From NCBI GenBank assembly GCA_011088105.1, contig JAALKI010000007.1, positions 1 to 64,000 of the forward strand: a DNA stretch of 64,000 bases. The letters are read 5' to 3'. Each line of letters starts with the position of its first letter. Position 1 is the stretch's first letter. Of the stretch, positions 45,994 through 55,658 are shown piece after piece. A program made the position numbers and the translations under genes. Source of the DNA: Nitrospirota bacterium. Lineage in GTDB: Bacteria; Nitrospirota; Nitrospiria; Nitrospirales; UBA8639. The notes under the pieces are model-generated. The model saw only the letters and a program-made list of their open reading frames with translations. It was not told the DNA's origin and did not search any database.

Positions 45994-46731
45994 ATGGCAA
46001 ATTCCGATCCACTGAAATCCATTCCATTATTTCATCATTTCACCAAATCCGATCGTGAAGAACTTGCTCGGCATACCACTGAAATGCCTTATAAAAAAGG
46101 TGAATTCGTCTTTCGGGAAGGCGATCCGGCTTCGTGGTTTCATATCGTCAAAGAAGGAACTGTCAAATGTGTGAAGTCTTCACCTGATGGTCGAGAAGTG
46201 ACCTTAAAAGTGCTGCTCCCTGGTGAGCTCTTTTGCTGCGATGCTGCGGTGATGGACAATTCAGTTCACCCGGGATGTGCTCAGGTGATCGATCAGGCAA
46301 AAATCCTACGAGTGAGCAAAAAGCCATATATGGCTATGTTAAAACGCAACCCAGAAGCGGCAATTGAAGTGATCACATACCTTGGGCGTCGCCTGAGGGA
46401 GGCGCAAGAAAGTGCAAAATCATTTGCCCTGGACCGTGCGGAACAACGTTTGGCCTCGCTGTTTGTTGATCTAGCAGAACGGGCGAGTGTTCAAGATACG
46501 GATGGGTTACGATTGACAGTTCCCCTGACTCGACAGGACCTTGCCGATATGGCTGGGTTGACAGTTGAGACCACGATTCGCATTATGAGCCGCTTTAAGC
46601 AAGCGCAAATGATTTGGGGCACCGCAAAACGCCTAGTTGTGCGAGATCTATCAAAATTGAAAGCCTTAGCAACGTTGTCTGACCCTCCAGACTACCTTCA
46701 TTCCTCTTCACCACAGCTCTCAGAATCCTGA
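45994..46731 (+). CDS. Crp/Fnr-family transcriptional regulator
   Basis: The 245-residue protein has an N-terminal cyclic-nucleotide-type sensor domain (KKGEFVFREGDPASWFHIVK) and a C-terminal helix-turn-helix (LTRQDLADMAGLTVETTIRI). The Fnr iron-sulphur cysteine cluster is not seen: the visible cysteines (KCVKSS; LFCCDAAVMD; PGCAQV) are spaced differently, so an Fe-S or NO sensor is not clear. Placed 4 bases after tkt and about 100 bases upstream of nirK, it may control nirK. Confidence 0.87.
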   Translation: MANSDPLKSIPLFHHFTKSDREELARHTTEMPYKKGEFVFREGDPASWFHIVKEGTVKCVKSSPDGREVTLKVLLPGELFCCDAAVMDNSVHPGCAQVIDQAKILRVSKKPYMAMLKRNPEAAIEVITYLGRRLREAQESAKSFALDRAEQRLASLFVDLAERASVQDTDGLRLTVPLTRQDLADMAGLTVETTIRIMSRFKQAQMIWGTAKRLVVRDLSKLKALATLSDPPDYLHSSSPQLSES

Positions 46732-46837
46732 GATAGATCATACTTTTTCCGTCTTGGTTCTTTTATACTGTCTGCTACTAATCAACGGCGTTCGTCTAAA
46801 AAACATCATGGCGATGGTTTAGAAGGAGGTTGCACAT

Positions 46838-47842
46838 ATGTTCAGAAAAGCTACATCTCTCGTCACGCTTACGGTGGCTTTAGGGCTCTTCACGAGTCCA
46901 CTCTATGCTTCACAACAAACAGTGATGGCTCAATTAACACATGCTCCACAAGTTCCACCTCCTATCACACGATCAATACCAGCTCGAGTGATGGTCAACT
47001 TGGAAGCAAAGGAATATGTCGGTGATTTTGCTGATGGCAAACAGTATAAATTCTGGAGTTTTAATGGCACCGTGCCTGGACCCATGATTCGCGTGCGTGT
47101 TGGGGACACGGTTGAACTGCATCTTAAAAACCATGCAAATAACCGGTTTCCGCATAATATTGATCTGCATGCCGTGAATGGTCCTGGCGGTGGTGCGGGT
47201 GTATCATTAGTTGCGCCTGGTCAGGAAGCGGCGTTTGCGTTCAAAGCGCTCAATCCTGGTTTGTATATCTATCACTGTGCCTCCCCAGTTCCCAATATTC
47301 CAGCGCATATCGCGAATGGGATGTATGGAATGATTTTAGTCGAACCAGAATCAGGCTTACCAAAGGTGGATAGAGAATTTTATATCTTGCAAAGTGAATT
47401 TTTTACAAAGCCAGCGGATGAGCCAAATGTATTGGAATTGTCCATGGAAAAAGGATTGGCCGAACATCCAGACTATGTGGTGTTAAATGGCAAACCTGGC
47501 ATATTGACGGGAGACGGGGCCTTACAAGCCAAAGCAGGTGAGACCGTTCGAATGTATTATGGCAACATCGGGCCGAATAGCATTGCATCCTTTCATATCA
47601 TTGGCGAAATTTTTGATACGGTCTATATGGAAGGGGCCATTGGGGGGCAGCTCAACCACAATGTCCAAACAACACTCGTTCCTTCAGCTGGGTCGACGAT
47701 TGTTGAGTTTAAAGTCGATGGGCCAGCGGATCTCTTGTTAGTTGACCATAGCATTTTTCGCGTGGCTAAAGGTGCGGTTGGTATTTTGTCTGTCACAGGT
47801 GATGAACACCCGACTATTTTTAAGAATCTTCGAACACCATAA
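46838..47842 (+). CDS. nirK: Copper-containing nitrite reductase NirK
   Basis: NirK reduces nitrite to NO at a type 2 copper. The signal peptide (FRKATSLVTLTVALGLFTSP) ends near ASQQ. Type 1 copper ligands are H106, C147, H157 and M162; type 2 ligands are H111, H146 and H304, with catalytic D109 and H253, all in the usual contexts (PHNIDLHAVNG, YHCASP, HIANGMYG, LVDHSIFR). Length is 334. AGGAGG precedes the ATG. It is an isolated gene with its own strong terminator. In nitrite oxidisers NirK's role is debated. Confidence 0.96.
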   Translation: MFRKATSLVTLTVALGLFTSPLYASQQTVMAQLTHAPQVPPPITRSIPARVMVNLEAKEYVGDFADGKQYKFWSFNGTVPGPMIRVRVGDTVELHLKNHANNRFPHNIDLHAVNGPGGGAGVSLVAPGQEAAFAFKALNPGLYIYHCASPVPNIPAHIANGMYGMILVEPESGLPKVDREFYILQSEFFTKPADEPNVLELSMEKGLAEHPDYVVLNGKPGILTGDGALQAKAGETVRMYYGNIGPNSIASFHIIGEIFDTVYMEGAIGGQLNHNVQTTLVPSAGSTIVEFKVDGPADLLLVDHSIFRVAKGAVGILSVTGDEHPTIFKNLRTP

Positions 47843-47857
47843 GCTGCAAAAATCTTC

Positions 47858-47885
47858 GAAGGGGCAGTGGTGGCACTGCCCCTTC
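47858..47885 (+). terminator. Terminator of nirK
   Basis: GAAGGGGCAGTG (47858-47869) pairs perfectly with 47874-47885 around GTGG, 16 bases after the nirK stop, followed by ATTGTTTG. The U run is short but the 12-pair GC-rich stem is strong. Confidence 0.75.
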
Positions 47886-47991
47886 ATTGTTTGAAGGTAT
47901 CTCTTTCCCAAGTCACGCAAAGATTTCAATCTTCTCCTCTACCTTCTTGTCTGTCCTGTCTTCTAAAGACTGCGTATCTGTCACCTGATGT

Positions 47992-48312
47992 TCAGGATGG
48001 GTTGGGTGCCATAAAGACCAGCACTCGTAAACGGCTTGTACTATGGTTCAGCACGCCATGTTCTTCTCCGGCTGGCGCAAGGGTGCCTTGCCCTGGCCCT
48101 AAGACTTTTTGCTGATTGCCAATGTGAAATGTGCCTTGGCCATCCAAAACCAGGTACACTTTATCTTGATCGGCATGGACATGGCCTTTTTGTTCTTGGC
48201 CAGGCTCAAAACAATACACGTCACAAAAAAACCGTGGTGTTTGGAATAGATTGTGTTTTTTGAGTTTTTCAGGTGAAAAATCCTGAAAGTCTGTCAGATT
48301 GACCACATTCAT
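47992..48312 (-). CDS. Cupin-domain protein
   Basis: The 106-residue single-domain cupin has motif 1 GHVHADQDKVYLVLDG (two histidines and an Asp for the metal site) and motif 2 PGQGTLAPAGEEHGVLN. The metal and substrate are not determinable. I start at ATG 48312 with GGAGGA just upstream; a longer frame to 48348 is unsupported. It is convergent with nirK and may be independent. Confidence 0.78.
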   Translation of the reverse strand: MNVVNLTDFQDFSPEKLKKHNLFQTPRFFCDVYCFEPGQEQKGHVHADQDKVYLVLDGQGTFHIGNQQKVLGPGQGTLAPAGEEHGVLNHSTSRLRVLVFMAPNPS

Positions 48313-48481
48313 TATGCTTCCTCCTCTTTGAACATTATCTAGATTCAACTCTCGGTTCGGGTTATCTGTCTCGTATGGACCATTTTAACGGTTTTCCCCA
48401 ATAGAGTGAACGGTTCTATCTCAATCAATGGTGAAAAGATTGAGGTATGTGTGCCAAGGGTTATCTAGATCTTGGATGATG

Positions 48482-50284
48482 TTAGGATACCGTCTGTTCC
48501 AAATGGTTGACCATCTGTTCGATTCGGTCAAATCCTGCTTGCCAGAACTGTGTTGAACGGATATTGACGCCAAGAGGTGATAGAAGTGCGTCTGGGCTTT
48601 GTGATCCGCCAGCCGCCAGTAATTGTAAATATTTAGGAACAAACGAGTCGCCTTCCTCTTGATACCGTTGGTACAACGCCAACACGAGCAGATTACCAAA
48701 GCTGTAGGCATAGCAGTAAAACGGTGTCCGAAATAGGTGGGGAATTGTCAGCCATTCCCATTGAAATTCTTCCGGGATTGGCATGGCTTTGCCAAACTGT
48801 TCTCGAAGCAATTTCAGGTATTGTTTGCCTAATTCGTCAATCGTTGCGCCGTTGGCAATCATCTCATGCGCTTGATTTTCAAAAATCACAAAGTAGGCTT
48901 GGCGAAGAATTGTCGCGTAGAGGTTATCAAGTTGCGACATCAAGAGATGTTGGCGAAGACGACGGTTGTTGGCCTGTTGTAATAAGGCATCTGCTAATAA
49001 TTGCTCGCCGAATACGGATGCTGTCTCAGCGAGAGGAAGCGTTGGGTGAAAGGTGAAAATGGAGTGATGCGAGGCCATCATACTATGGACGGCATGTCCT
49101 AGTTCATGGGCGATGGTTGCGACGTCTCGAGCGTCTTCTGTGTAATTGACCAACACATACGGTGTCAGAGTCGGTAAGACGCTATAACAAAACGCCCCGC
49201 TGACTTTTCCCGAATGAAGCCGGGCATCAATATGCCAAGATGTGACAACGCGTCGCGCCTTTTCTGCTAATGTTGGGGAGAAACGATGGTAGGCTTCCAG
49301 TACTATCTTGATGGCATCAGGGTAGGGAATACGAGTGTATGATGTAGGTTGTGTGGCATGCAGATGATATCGGTTCATGGAGGATATGCCGCAAATCTTC
49401 GCCTTTAGGCAAAAGTATCGTTGGAACATCGCGGTATTTTTTTGACAGGTTTGAAGTAGGGAGTGAATGGCTTGATTGGGAATGTCGTTGCTAACATTTC
49501 TGACGGCAATGGGGGATGAGTAGCCACGGAGGATGGTTCCTTCATTTTTCCAATCGAGTACAATCGTCTTGTAAAGTTCGCCAATAATATCTTTTTGGTT
49601 GGCATAGACCTGAAACAATGTCTGATACGCTGCCTGTCTCGTCTGTGGTGCTGGATGGCGAAAGAGTTGTGATAGGGTTTCCCGTGTCAGCGTTTTGGTT
49701 GACCGTCCAGTTTTGAGTGTGTAGGAAAAATTGTTGGTGGCAATATCATAGACCATATCTAATGCATCTCGTCCTGTACTATTTTTAAGATTTACAATTC
49801 GTTCTTCAGCCTCAGTTAATGTATGTGGTGTCAATTGTCTCAGTATCTCCAAGTAATAGCGAACGCTGCCAGCGTGTTTCATCAGTCGTGTCGCCTGTAT
49901 TGGTTTAAGACGTTGCCACCACAGGTCAAAAAAGAGCATTCGATTGTTGCATGCCGTGATCTGTTCTTTCATCGTAGTATCAAGCGCTCGAGCTTTTTGG
50001 TTGGTCGTATTTTGTGCAAACCATAGTTGTGCATAAGCGGCTAGGCGAGATGTGAGTATGCGGATTGTTTCGTGAAGCTGGAGGATTGTTTGAAATCGAC
50101 GAACAGAAAGACCTGAGTTGAGGTGAGCCCGATAACGTTCAAATCGTGTGACGTGTTGATCTAATTCTTTGAACAGGGATGCATAATTGTTTGGGTCGGC
50201 TAAGAGGTCCGAGAGATTCCACTGGGGAAGATGTTTCGTTGTTTTCTTTGGTTTATGCGTTAACCCTGTTGTGTGAGATGGCAT
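48482..50284 (-). CDS. pepF: Oligoendopeptidase F, M3 family
   Basis: A cytoplasmic zinc metallopeptidase that hydrolyses oligopeptides. The HExxH motif is in ATIAHELGHAVHSMMASH (about residue 388), followed by PLAETASVFGEQLLADALL with the third ligand. SGAFCYSVLPTLTPYVLVNY and FGNLLVLALYQRYQ are family segments. The 600-residue length is normal. It is a single-gene unit on the minus strand. Confidence 0.92.
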   Translation of the reverse strand: MPSHTTGLTHKPKKTTKHLPQWNLSDLLADPNNYASLFKELDQHVTRFERYRAHLNSGLSVRRFQTILQLHETIRILTSRLAAYAQLWFAQNTTNQKARALDTTMKEQITACNNRMLFFDLWWQRLKPIQATRLMKHAGSVRYYLEILRQLTPHTLTEAEERIVNLKNSTGRDALDMVYDIATNNFSYTLKTGRSTKTLTRETLSQLFRHPAPQTRQAAYQTLFQVYANQKDIIGELYKTIVLDWKNEGTILRGYSSPIAVRNVSNDIPNQAIHSLLQTCQKNTAMFQRYFCLKAKICGISSMNRYHLHATQPTSYTRIPYPDAIKIVLEAYHRFSPTLAEKARRVVTSWHIDARLHSGKVSGAFCYSVLPTLTPYVLVNYTEDARDVATIAHELGHAVHSMMASHHSIFTFHPTLPLAETASVFGEQLLADALLQQANNRRLRQHLLMSQLDNLYATILRQAYFVIFENQAHEMIANGATIDELGKQYLKLLREQFGKAMPIPEEFQWEWLTIPHLFRTPFYCYAYSFGNLLVLALYQRYQEEGDSFVPKYLQLLAAGGSQSPDALLSPLGVNIRSTQFWQAGFDRIEQMVNHLEQTVS

Positions 50285-50491
50285 AATGCGCCTCCAAATG
50301 AGCAGTAAACATAATAAAATTGGTATGCGTGAATACGAAAACGTATTGAAACCATGAATCTGATTTGTTAATCATAACGAAAATGTTTTTCTCAAATACA
50401 ATCCTGCCCCATACCATTCACGTGACTTGCATTGTCCCGGACATTGTTTCCAATGTTCGGTCTTAGCAGCTTGGTCATGTGTCCATACTGA

Positions 50492-51580
50492 ATGAATATC
50501 CTGTTCATGAGAAAACGATTGCTTCGCAAAAGGGTACTTGTTGCATGTGTGGTTTTGTTTTGCTGCGGGCCTGGTGTTATGGCATGGGGAAATACATCCG
50601 GCCAAGTTCAGCTAAAAGATGGAAGCCGCTTCTGGGGCGAGATTCTCGATATGACAAATGGTGTGCTGACGGTTCGTGTGGACTTCAGTGATGGCGCGCC
50701 GATTCCGATTCAGTGGGACAAGGTGGTGGGGCTCAAGACGTGGGAGTCATTGACGCTCGTGTTAGACACGGGTGTCAAGTTAAAGGGGAATGTGCAACTG
50801 GGCGAGCCTGAGATCATGATGTTACAGACAGACTTTCAAGATATTTTGCTTCCAATCGAGATGACTCGGGTTGTGTCGATTAATCAACCCTTAAAACCAG
50901 TTGTTCGGTTTAGTGGAAATCTGAATGGAGGGGCCTCAGTTGCGACAGGGAACACGGATCTTCGGCAAGTTAATGTGACAGGTGAATTCGTGGCTCGCAG
51001 TGAGCGGCTTCGGTTAACACTGCTTGGGCGGTGGATCTATTCGGAAGACGATGGTGATCTCTTTGCGCGCAATACATTTGGCAATGTCAAAATGGATTTT
51101 TTCCTTACGGAACGCCTGTATGCCTTTACGAGTGTGTTGCTCGAACAAGATACCTTTCAAGAGTTGCAACTTCGAACGGCCATCAATGCTGGGCCTGGTT
51201 ATCAGTTTATTGAGAAAGGGGATTATGCCGGGGCGTCTTTCGAGAAGATGGAGCTGAACGGGGAGTTGGGGCTTGGTTTCTTGAATGAAGATTTCAAGGT
51301 TGCGGAAGATCGAAATTTCTTTGCGGGACGTTGGGCGCTAGATTTCAAATGGCCTGTTTCTTCAGTGGTCACGATCTTTCATCAACACCAAGGTTTTCCT
51401 TCATTTGAAAAAACGAAGGATTTTTATCTGACGAGTCAGCAAGGTGTTCGGGTTCATCTTTTGAAAAACTTTATCTCAACCTTGCAAGTGAACTGGCGAT
51501 TCCAAAATCAACCGACTTCCGGCAATAAGAAATCAGATTTTCAATATCTTCTGACCGTTGGGTACAGCTTTGAATCATAG
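50492..51580 (+). CDS. DUF481 outer-membrane protein
   Basis: A signal peptide (LLRKRVLVACVVLFCCGPGV, ending near AWGNTS) is followed by a small beta domain (residues ~35-130: QVQLKDGSRFWGEILDM) and a C-terminal DUF481-type barrel (SVATGNTDLRQVNVTGEFVA). The terminal YSFES resembles an outer-membrane insertion signal. The start could be ATG 50492 or the ATG five codons later; neither has a clear ribosome site. It is isolated between pepF and the CNNM-type gene. Function unknown. Confidence 0.75.
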   Translation: MNILFMRKRLLRKRVLVACVVLFCCGPGVMAWGNTSGQVQLKDGSRFWGEILDMTNGVLTVRVDFSDGAPIPIQWDKVVGLKTWESLTLVLDTGVKLKGNVQLGEPEIMMLQTDFQDILLPIEMTRVVSINQPLKPVVRFSGNLNGGASVATGNTDLRQVNVTGEFVARSERLRLTLLGRWIYSEDDGDLFARNTFGNVKMDFFLTERLYAFTSVLLEQDTFQELQLRTAINAGPGYQFIEKGDYAGASFEKMELNGELGLGFLNEDFKVAEDRNFFAGRWALDFKWPVSSVVTIFHQHQGFPSFEKTKDFYLTSQQGVRVHLLKNFISTLQVNWRFQNQPTSGNKKSDFQYLLTVGYSFES

Positions 51581-51654
51581 TGCCCCGGGTTGACGACAAG
51601 TGCATCAACCTGGTGTAGACCATGAAGATCAGTATTTGAACAGTGGAGGATGTT

Positions 51655-52941
51655 TTAGGGCACGATTTCAGAGACGGATGAGGGTGTGGTGGCTTCGGCT
51701 TCTTGTTGATCATCAGGCGACTTTTCAACTTTGAGAATTCGTACCCGTTTAATCGATTTTTCATCAGCATCGTAGACGATGAGTTGGCAATGATCGACAT
51801 GGACTTCTTCCCCCACCTTGGGGATATGTCCTAGGTTTTGTTGGATGAGTCCACTAATCGTATTTTGTTCTTCATCAAGTTCCGCATGAAGGACTTCATT
51901 GATTTTTCGAACTTCAGCCTTGCCATGTACTAAAATGTGCCCTTCTCCGATTCGTTGAATCAATTCTTCCGTCAAGTCTGTTTCATCCAGAATTTCTCCC
52001 ACCACTTCTTCTAGCAGGTCTTCGGTGGTCACGAGTCCCATGACTCCTCCAAACTCATTCACTGCAATAGCAATATGCCGTTTTTCTCGTTGAAATTGTT
52101 TTAGCAGATCATCGGCTGCCTTAGCGGTGGGGATAAAGAGGGTGGGTTGGGCAATGTCTTGCAGCCGAGAAGCCGTTTGTCCTTTAGCCATCTCCTTTAA
52201 AGCATGGTTTCTATACAAAATGCCTGTGATGTGATCCATATCTCCGTCATAGATAGGAATCCTCGAAAACTTTGATTTGAATAACTCTTTCCTGGCATCT
52301 TCCAAAGTCATGTTGCCATCTAGGCCAAACATGTAAATACGTGGTGTCATGACGTCTTCAGCGGTTAGGTCATTGAATTCAAACACGTTTTTAATCATTT
52401 TGACTTCGTCAGTTTCGAGTACCCCCGCCTTTCCTCCAGCGTCCAGCATAATTTTTAATTCTTCCTCGGTCACGAATGGAACGGTGAGGCCTCGGCCTCC
52501 CGTCAGTTTCAAAATCAGTGGTTCGATTAAGTAGAGAACAGGAGTAAATAACGTTTCTAGCCAATAGACGGGATACGCAAATAGTTGGACCGCCGATTCT
52601 GCATGTTTCGTACAGAGTGTTTTTGGGACAATTTCTCCAAACAACAGCACAATCAATGTGAGGAGTCCTGTGGCAACAGCGACCGCTTTTGCCCCAAAAT
52701 GATCAAAGGCAATCATTGTGGCTAACGAAGCAGCCGTAATGTTGGCAAAGTTGTTTCCAATTAAGATCGTGGATAACAACCGTTGAGGATTGGCACGGAG
52801 GTGAAGGGCTAATTTAGCCCCTTTGAACCCTTCATCGGCCAGCGTCTGAAGCTTTGATTCACTGATCGAAAAAAATGCGATCTCAGCACCGGAAAAAAAT
52901 GCGGAAAACAGGAGACAGATAAAAACTAACAGAACATCCAT
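51655..52941 (-). CDS. CNNM/CorC-type membrane protein with CBS domains
   Basis: The 428-residue protein has a DUF21 membrane domain (residues ~1-180: FFSGAEIAFFSISESKLQTL; LLFGEIVPKTLC), a CBS pair (VMTPRIYMFGLDGNMTLEDA; HIAIAVNEFGGVMGLVTTED) and a C-terminal CorC/HlyC domain (ILVHGKAEVRKINEVLHAEL). Such proteins are proposed to export magnesium or cobalt; older annotations call them hemolysins. It is a single-gene transcription unit. Confidence 0.9.
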   Translation of the reverse strand: MDVLLVFICLLFSAFFSGAEIAFFSISESKLQTLADEGFKGAKLALHLRANPQRLLSTILIGNNFANITAASLATMIAFDHFGAKAVAVATGLLTLIVLLFGEIVPKTLCTKHAESAVQLFAYPVYWLETLFTPVLYLIEPLILKLTGGRGLTVPFVTEEELKIMLDAGGKAGVLETDEVKMIKNVFEFNDLTAEDVMTPRIYMFGLDGNMTLEDARKELFKSKFSRIPIYDGDMDHITGILYRNHALKEMAKGQTASRLQDIAQPTLFIPTAKAADDLLKQFQREKRHIAIAVNEFGGVMGLVTTEDLLEEVVGEILDETDLTEELIQRIGEGHILVHGKAEVRKINEVLHAELDEEQNTISGLIQQNLGHIPKVGEEVHVDHCQLIVYDADEKSIKRVRILKVEKSPDDQQEAEATTPSSVSEIVP

Positions 52942-53156
52942 GGATTAGTTATAGGCGGGGTGGATAAAAAGACGCAGGTCGAAAGTAAAGACAGACCTTG
53001 CCCGTTGCGTCCAAGAGTAGTATGAAACAATACGAAAACAGAGGAATGTATATTGGGTTGGTTGGAAACGAAGAAAATGGGAACGACTTACGCGTTCTGG
53101 CCCATCATCATCCATACGTGCCTATAGCCTAGCATAGGATTGTCACGCATGCAACA

Positions 53157-53200
53157 GAAAAAAAGAGAGACCCCCTTCACGAGGTCGAGAGTCGACCTCG
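53157..53200 (-). terminator. Terminator-like structure at the end of the 410-residue gene
   Basis: CGAGGTCGA (53180-53188) pairs exactly with TCGACCTCG (53192-53200), overlapping the last codons. On the minus strand a run of seven T follows about 16 bases later (53158-53164). The distance to the T run makes the terminator imperfect. Confidence 0.4.
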
Positions 53201-54409
53201 ATCTTCAAACTTATAGCATTGCCGATTTAAGACAGGATAGACACTAAAAATCGGTGTGCTGTGTGGCACCAATGCCGTGTCCTGTCCTGGACTAAGTTGT
53301 AAGTGCAAATTCACAAAGTTAAAACTGAGGCCTTCCTGCCACGGTTGGCTGGTTGCCTCTGCATACGTCGGGACCTTATCCGAGGCATAGGTCCGTGTCA
53401 TCAATCCTGACCCTCCTTGTAACCCATATTCATACAAATCAGGAGCGCCTTGAATTAACAAAGAAACCAGAGAGGCATCAAACCACACTTTGAAATTACA
53501 ACTTACCTGGATAAACGGCCCCAGGCTTCCGGTATGTTCCAAGACAGCTGAAGGGTAGGCAAAGGCTGGAGGAGTATTCGGGTCATCTGGAGATGCTTGA
53601 ACAGGAAATTCTGGGTCTTTCACGCTTGAAACAGAAACAAAGAGGAGATGAGGGTTATCCAACGCAATATCATAGACTTGTCCATCGTGATAACTACAGA
53701 GTTTGCCCATTTCGTAGCGAAGGGGGTAGGAGTAGCCCATTTTGGTATAAAATATCCGGACTCCGGCTTCCAGAGGATCATGTGGTGTTCGGCTAATTTG
53801 TAAATCAAAGGGCAGCATCATATGAAAGGTGTTTGTGCGGACGGCCATAAAGGGCGCGCAGGCTCCAGGGAACTCCTTGTGGATAGCAAGATTCTCCGGT
53901 TCAAAATTCTTGGGGGAACCGCCAAAATGTTGAGCAGTTTTGGCTTCTTTTGTTAAACGATATTTGGATTGGTAATAGGCTGCGGCCCGTTTTTGCGCGA
54001 TGTCCAAAAAGTATTCTGGAAGATCTGTTTCGACAATGAGCTGTTGTTTTTCTAGCGAGGATGTCCGCGCCACTTTCATAGCGTCATTATAAATACCCAA
54101 CTCTGCCTGGGTTTTTTCGACATCATGGTCGAGTTGTTGGGCGAGATCCGGATCAAAATATCGAGTCTGTGGGAGGAGCTGACGGGCTTTTTGCAAGAGT
54201 TCCAGTTTGAGCGAATATCTTTTGGGCTCGGGGGCAAAGACCTGGATGACTGCCAACATCAAGCTGAACTGTTCTTCGGGGGACAACCCGAGTTGCCCTA
54301 GGTCTTGTTCTCGAATAAATGTCATAGCCAATGGGCCAAAAGCTTCTTCACGACGAAGACTCAATGTGAGTAGATAATTAAGATAAGATCGGGCTTCTTC
54401 TTGAGTCAT
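53177..54409 (-). CDS. 410-residue protein of unknown function
   Basis: I do not recognise this protein. It has no signal peptide or membrane helix. The first ~150 residues are helical (LNYLLTLSLRREEAFGPLAM; LLQKARQLLPQTRYFDPDLA), and the remaining ~250 are mixed with many aromatic and proline residues (FPGACAPFMAVRTNTFHMML; GIFY/PLRYEMGKLCSYHDGQV). The codon usage matches its neighbours, so it is native rather than newly acquired. It is isolated, minus strand, with a terminator-like hairpin at its end. Confidence 0.6.
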   Translation of the reverse strand: MTQEEARSYLNYLLTLSLRREEAFGPLAMTFIREQDLGQLGLSPEEQFSLMLAVIQVFAPEPKRYSLKLELLQKARQLLPQTRYFDPDLAQQLDHDVEKTQAELGIYNDAMKVARTSSLEKQQLIVETDLPEYFLDIAQKRAAAYYQSKYRLTKEAKTAQHFGGSPKNFEPENLAIHKEFPGACAPFMAVRTNTFHMMLPFDLQISRTPHDPLEAGVRIFYTKMGYSYPLRYEMGKLCSYHDGQVYDIALDNPHLLFVSVSSVKDPEFPVQASPDDPNTPPAFAYPSAVLEHTGSLGPFIQVSCNFKVWFDASLVSLLIQGAPDLYEYGLQGGSGLMTRTYASDKVPTYAEATSQPWQEGLSFNFVNLHLQLSPGQDTALVPHSTPIFSVYPVLNRQCYKFEDRGRLSTS

Positions 54410-54757
54410 GGGGGATCCTTTTTACAAATGATAGGCTAGCAGGTTGTTTTTCCTATAACAGACTACGGGGTTATACAACAGAAGAAATTGAGAAATTATA
54501 GTTTCTCAATACTAATGAGCATGCCTCTGAGGTCTTTCCACTGCATGCAGGGGAGGGAGCTCACGGCATTGTACGAGATGCACGAGAAGAGAACAAGGCA
54601 AAGGGATGTCTCTCGGTGTCTATGTGTGTGAAACAGCTCTTATTCGCGATAATTGGCTAGGGCCTGTTCACAATAGATCAGCTAGATTATCGTAGCTTTA
54701 TAAGAAGATGTGTTCCATTGTGGTGTGGGGTTAAGGGAGGCACTCGTTTCCTAAAGC
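54410..54757. other. Intergenic region with second inverted-repeat copy
   Basis: This gap separates the 410-residue gene and the tRNA-fMet terminator. It holds the second TTGAGAAA/TTTCTCAA inverted repeat (54487-54510). No coding sequence is convincing. Confidence 0.5.
54487..54510. repeat. Inverted repeat, copy 2 (ATTGAGAAA/TTTCTCAAT)
   Basis: ATTGAGAAA (54487-54495) pairs with TTTCTCAAT (54502-54510) around TTATAG. Eight arm bases and the central TAG match copy 1 at 26922, and an AATGnGCAT block follows both. Flanks otherwise differ. Confidence 0.6.
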
Positions 54758-54791
54758 AAAAAGGCCCTGTCGTTTAATACGACAGGGCCTT
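54758..54791 (-). terminator. Intrinsic terminator of tRNA-fMet
   Basis: A perfect 12-bp stem (AAGGCCCTGTCG with CGACAGGGCCTT, 54761-54772 and 54780-54791) around a 7-base loop is followed by a U run on the minus strand. It sits 21 bases after the tRNA CCA end. Confidence 0.9.
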
Positions 54792-54812
54792 ATCAAGAAT
54801 GGATGGTCTCTT

Positions 54813-54889
<77 letters not shown>

Positions 54890-54894
54890 TTCGG

Positions 54895-54924
54895 ATAGTA
54901 GCCGGGCACTCAACGAAAAGTCAA
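54895..54924 (-). promoter_or_regulatory. Promoter of tRNA-fMet
   Basis: On the minus strand TTGACT (54919-54924) and TACTAT (54895-54900) are separated by 18 bases. The mature tRNA 5' end is only 6 bases past the -10 element, so the transcript would start at or within a few bases of the mature end. Confidence 0.7.
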
Positions 54925-54995
54925 CGCACGAGAACAAATGGTGTGAGGGCATTGCTTTTGAGCAGACTCTTTATCTGTGGTATGGTCCATCGATT

Positions 54996-55634
54996 ATGAT
55001 ACTTGCTAGCGTGTTTGGAGCTGTTTTAATTATCGTTCTTATTATTGGGGATTGGTACCAGTTCACCAACCTCAGACCATTTTTCGCCCGTTATGGTTGT
55101 GGTGTGGCGACACGGTATGAACGTATTCCCCAGCGTAGCCTCAAAAAACTTCAGCAACATTTTGATCGTAATCGGCTCCTCCAGCTGCCACATGGTATGG
55201 CTCGCTTGTTTGCCGAAGAACAATTCATCGTCATTCGCCCATATTACCAGTTGTTTACCATGCGGTTCCGGACGGCGTGGCCACTCAAGGGCTCTATTCA
55301 ATTTCAGGTGGTGGAGAAGGATGAGCTTCAGTTGACATTTGTCAAACGTATGCCCTGGTCCTCAGCCATTCTGACCGGACTTTGGTGCGGGTTAGTGAGT
55401 ATAGGGACGTTGGTCTTTGTCATCTCATTTGCCATTGATGGCGGATTTGGTTCGTTTAGCGGCGCATTAATGGGAATCGGTGTTGTTGGATTGGGTATAT
55501 TAGTCCTCGTGTTTGGAGCTATTCTTGTCTCGTTGGCTTATCGCTTAGAAGATCATCGACTTATGCTAGTTTATCAAGAACTTGAGCGAGCATTGGGGAA
55601 AGTCTCTGAAGTCGATACGCTTGAATCTCCATAA
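54996..55634 (+). CDS. Membrane protein of unknown function
   Basis: The 212-residue protein has an N-terminal helix (LASVFGAVLIIVLIIGDWYQ), a ~100-residue soluble domain with basic patches (RNRLLQLPHGMARLFAEEQF; RPYYQLFTMRFRTAWPLKG) and two further helices (GLWCGLVSIGTLVFVISFAI; LMGIGVVGLGILVLVFGAIL). A longer frame reaches back through the tRNA and is rejected, so I start at ATG 54996, which lacks a strong ribosome site. It diverges from the tRNA and is convergent with the DUF4340 gene. Function unknown. Confidence 0.6.
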   Translation: MILASVFGAVLIIVLIIGDWYQFTNLRPFFARYGCGVATRYERIPQRSLKKLQQHFDRNRLLQLPHGMARLFAEEQFIVIRPYYQLFTMRFRTAWPLKGSIQFQVVEKDELQLTFVKRMPWSSAILTGLWCGLVSIGTLVFVISFAIDGGFGSFSGALMGIGVVGLGILVLVFGAILVSLAYRLEDHRLMLVYQELERALGKVSEVDTLESP

Positions 55635-55658
55635 TCGTTTGAGGATACCGGGCAGGGT

